From assembly GCA_000336895.1 (NCBI GenBank), contig AOLX01000023.1, positions 103,847 through 148,240 of the forward strand: a stretch of DNA of 44,394 nucleotides, given 5' to 3'. This DNA comes from Haloarcula argentinensis DSM 12282 (GTDB lineage: Archaea > Halobacteriota > Halobacteria > Halobacteriales > Haloarculaceae). Below, one piece after another: positions 43,851 through 44,394 of the stretch (position 1 is its first letter; each line of letters opens with the position of its first letter). The notes under the pieces are model-generated. The model searched no databases and had not been told where the DNA came from. It saw only the letters and a program-made list of their open reading frames with translations. The position numbers and the translations under genes are program-made.

Positions 43851-43870
43851 GGCCCCTCTTTTGCGGGGCC
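43851..43870. promoter_or_regulatory. Inverted repeat between TATA box and start of the 43850 gene
   Basis: GGCCCC and GGGGCC are spaced by 8 bp and fill the gap between the TATA-like box (43871-43880) and the ATG. If transcription starts at the ATG the repeat is absent from the RNA and acts as DNA, for example as a repressor site. If the start is further upstream, it would form an RNA hairpin next to the start codon. Confidence 0.4.
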
Positions 43871-44063
43871 TCGTAAACAGTTTGTCGCTGGCAGCCGCTA
43901 ATCGGCACGCCTTACAACCAACACAAAACATATGCCGCACCGCGTGGAGTGATAGCACGTCCGACCTCGGTGGACGGACACTATGACAGGCCAAGGGGGA
44001 ACATTTCCCCGGACGTCTGCTATTGTGCCGGGTGTGTAATATCAGTATATGCCGTCTTATCGA

Positions 44064-44091
44064 CCAGTAGGGGGTGTTTACTGCCTACTGG
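44064..44091. repeat. 8-bp inverted repeat with 12-bp spacer
   Basis: CCAGTAGG at 44064-44071 and CCTACTGG at 44084-44091 are a perfect inverted pair. It lies far from any recognised start codon, in the scar region near tRNA-Asp. It could be a binding site of a recombinase or a short hairpin. Confidence 0.4.
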
Positions 44092-44175
44092 ATGGTTACT
44101 AAATGCGTACTAGAGTGGGATGTAGAGCGATCGCGACGCGATGAACCGCGTCGCTCGTCGAGTCAAATTCAGAGA

Positions 44176-44199
44176 AACGCCCGGAGCGGGATTTGAACC
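44176..44199 (-). repeat. Displaced 24-bp copy of the tRNA-Asp 3' end (att-like)
   Basis: aacgcccggagcgggatttg plus aacc is identical to 44328-44351, which covers the acceptor 3' strand, the T-stem 3' strand and the T-loop of tRNA-Asp. The copy lies 152 bp past the tRNA 3' end. This is the signature left when an element integrates into a tRNA 3' end. Confidence 0.8.
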
Positions 44200-44329
44200 A
44201 GAGCAAGACGTGCTCGCTCCTGCGTTCGCTGTGCGCGACTAGCAGGCTTCAAATCCCTGTTGCGCGTTTCATCGCTCACGATAACGAGCACACGCTAAGC
44301 GGTGCTCGCCAGTTTGATTGCAATAGGAA

Positions 44330-44394
44330 CGCCCGGAGCGGGATTTGAACCCGCGTCACGACCGTGACAGGGTCGTATGATGGGCCACTACACC
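44330..44394 (-). tRNA. tRNA-Asp (anticodon GTC), cut by the window end
   Basis: On the minus strand the sequence shows the D-arm, an anticodon stem CGACC/GGTCG with loop CTGTCAC (anticodon GTC at 44366-44368), the T-stem GCGGG/CCCGC with loop TTCAAAT, the acceptor 3' strand TCCGGGC and a discriminator G at 44330. CCA is not encoded. Only the 5' acceptor strand and about the first 8-10 bases are missing. Confidence 0.95.

Larger units (their letters stand above)
43881..44329. other. Gene-free region with tRNA-Asp-derived scar
   Basis: About 450 bp with no convincing gene. It contains an 8-bp inverted repeat CCAGTAGG/CCTACTGG (44064-44071 and 44084-44091, 12-bp spacer). It also holds the displaced tRNA-Asp 3' end (44176-44199), facing a second T-arm-like piece (cttcaaatccc, 44247-44257). 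Base use is more A/T-rich than the surrounding genes. The layout fits an old integration site. Confidence 0.6.

Overview
The window reads as chromosomal DNA of a halophilic euryarchaeon (class Halobacteria, possibly Haloarcula-like; the genus is inference). The evidence is high G+C, strongly acidic proteins, many leaderless genes with a TATA-like box about 25-28 bp before the start codon, archaeal information-processing genes (eIF1A, eIF1/SUI1, RIO1, a Pno1/Krr1-like KH protein), F420 biosynthesis (CofE), HTH_10 (bacterioopsin-activator type) regulation and a ThiD-ThiN fusion. Positions 8-26 match the 19-bp Nextera/Tn5 mosaic end, so the left edge is a library or contig end, not genomic sequence.

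Left edge (1-1.9 kb): remains of an integrative element. It holds the first 51 codons of a probable DNA methylase of a restriction-modification system (minus strand, cut by the adapter), a tyrosine recombinase, and a gene-free stretch with three successive relics of a tRNA 3' end. A frameshifted small membrane-protein gene and two overlapping small membrane-protein genes follow.

2.7-8.0 kb: a hotdog thioesterase, a KH RNA-binding protein, a secreted/anchored protein, a PAS-histidine kinase, and the eIF1A-RIO1 pair. 8.07-18 kb: a coherent proline (or hydroxyproline/D-proline) use island. It contains an aldehyde dehydrogenase (likely P5C dehydrogenase) coupled to a 42-residue zinc-ribbon protein, an HTH_10 regulator, proline dehydrogenase, a proline racemase/hydroxyproline epimerase with both catalytic cysteines, and a complete Liv-type ABC importer. 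The aldehyde dehydrogenase and importer promoters share a perfect 12-bp motif in opposite orientation, which suggests one regulator controls uptake and breakdown.

17.6-32.6 kb: housekeeping and membrane genes. These are an SCP2-like protein, a DUF7470-like membrane protein, a second PAS-kinase, a DUF460 RNase H-like coiled-coil protein, a hexapeptide acetyltransferase, a thioredoxin-like protein, an HPP protein, a TauE/SafE-UspA pair, a 2-hydroxyacid dehydrogenase, a DsbA-family protein, ThiD-ThiN, a DMT transporter and a large anchored HEXXH metalloprotease. 32.8-43.9 kb: eIF1, a MoxR-DUF58-transglutaminase operon with ATGA overlaps, a methyltransferase, tryptophanase/tyrosine phenol-lyase, an F420-dependent oxidoreductase overlapping CofE, a YfcE-type phosphodiesterase, a winged-helix regulator and an unknown coiled-coil protein.

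Right edge (43.9-44.4 kb): a gene-free region with a tRNA-Asp(GTC) cut by the window end and a displaced 24-bp copy of its 3' end. That copy sits in a structured module resembling the one beside the integrase at the left edge, so the window is bounded on both sides by tRNA-type integration scars.
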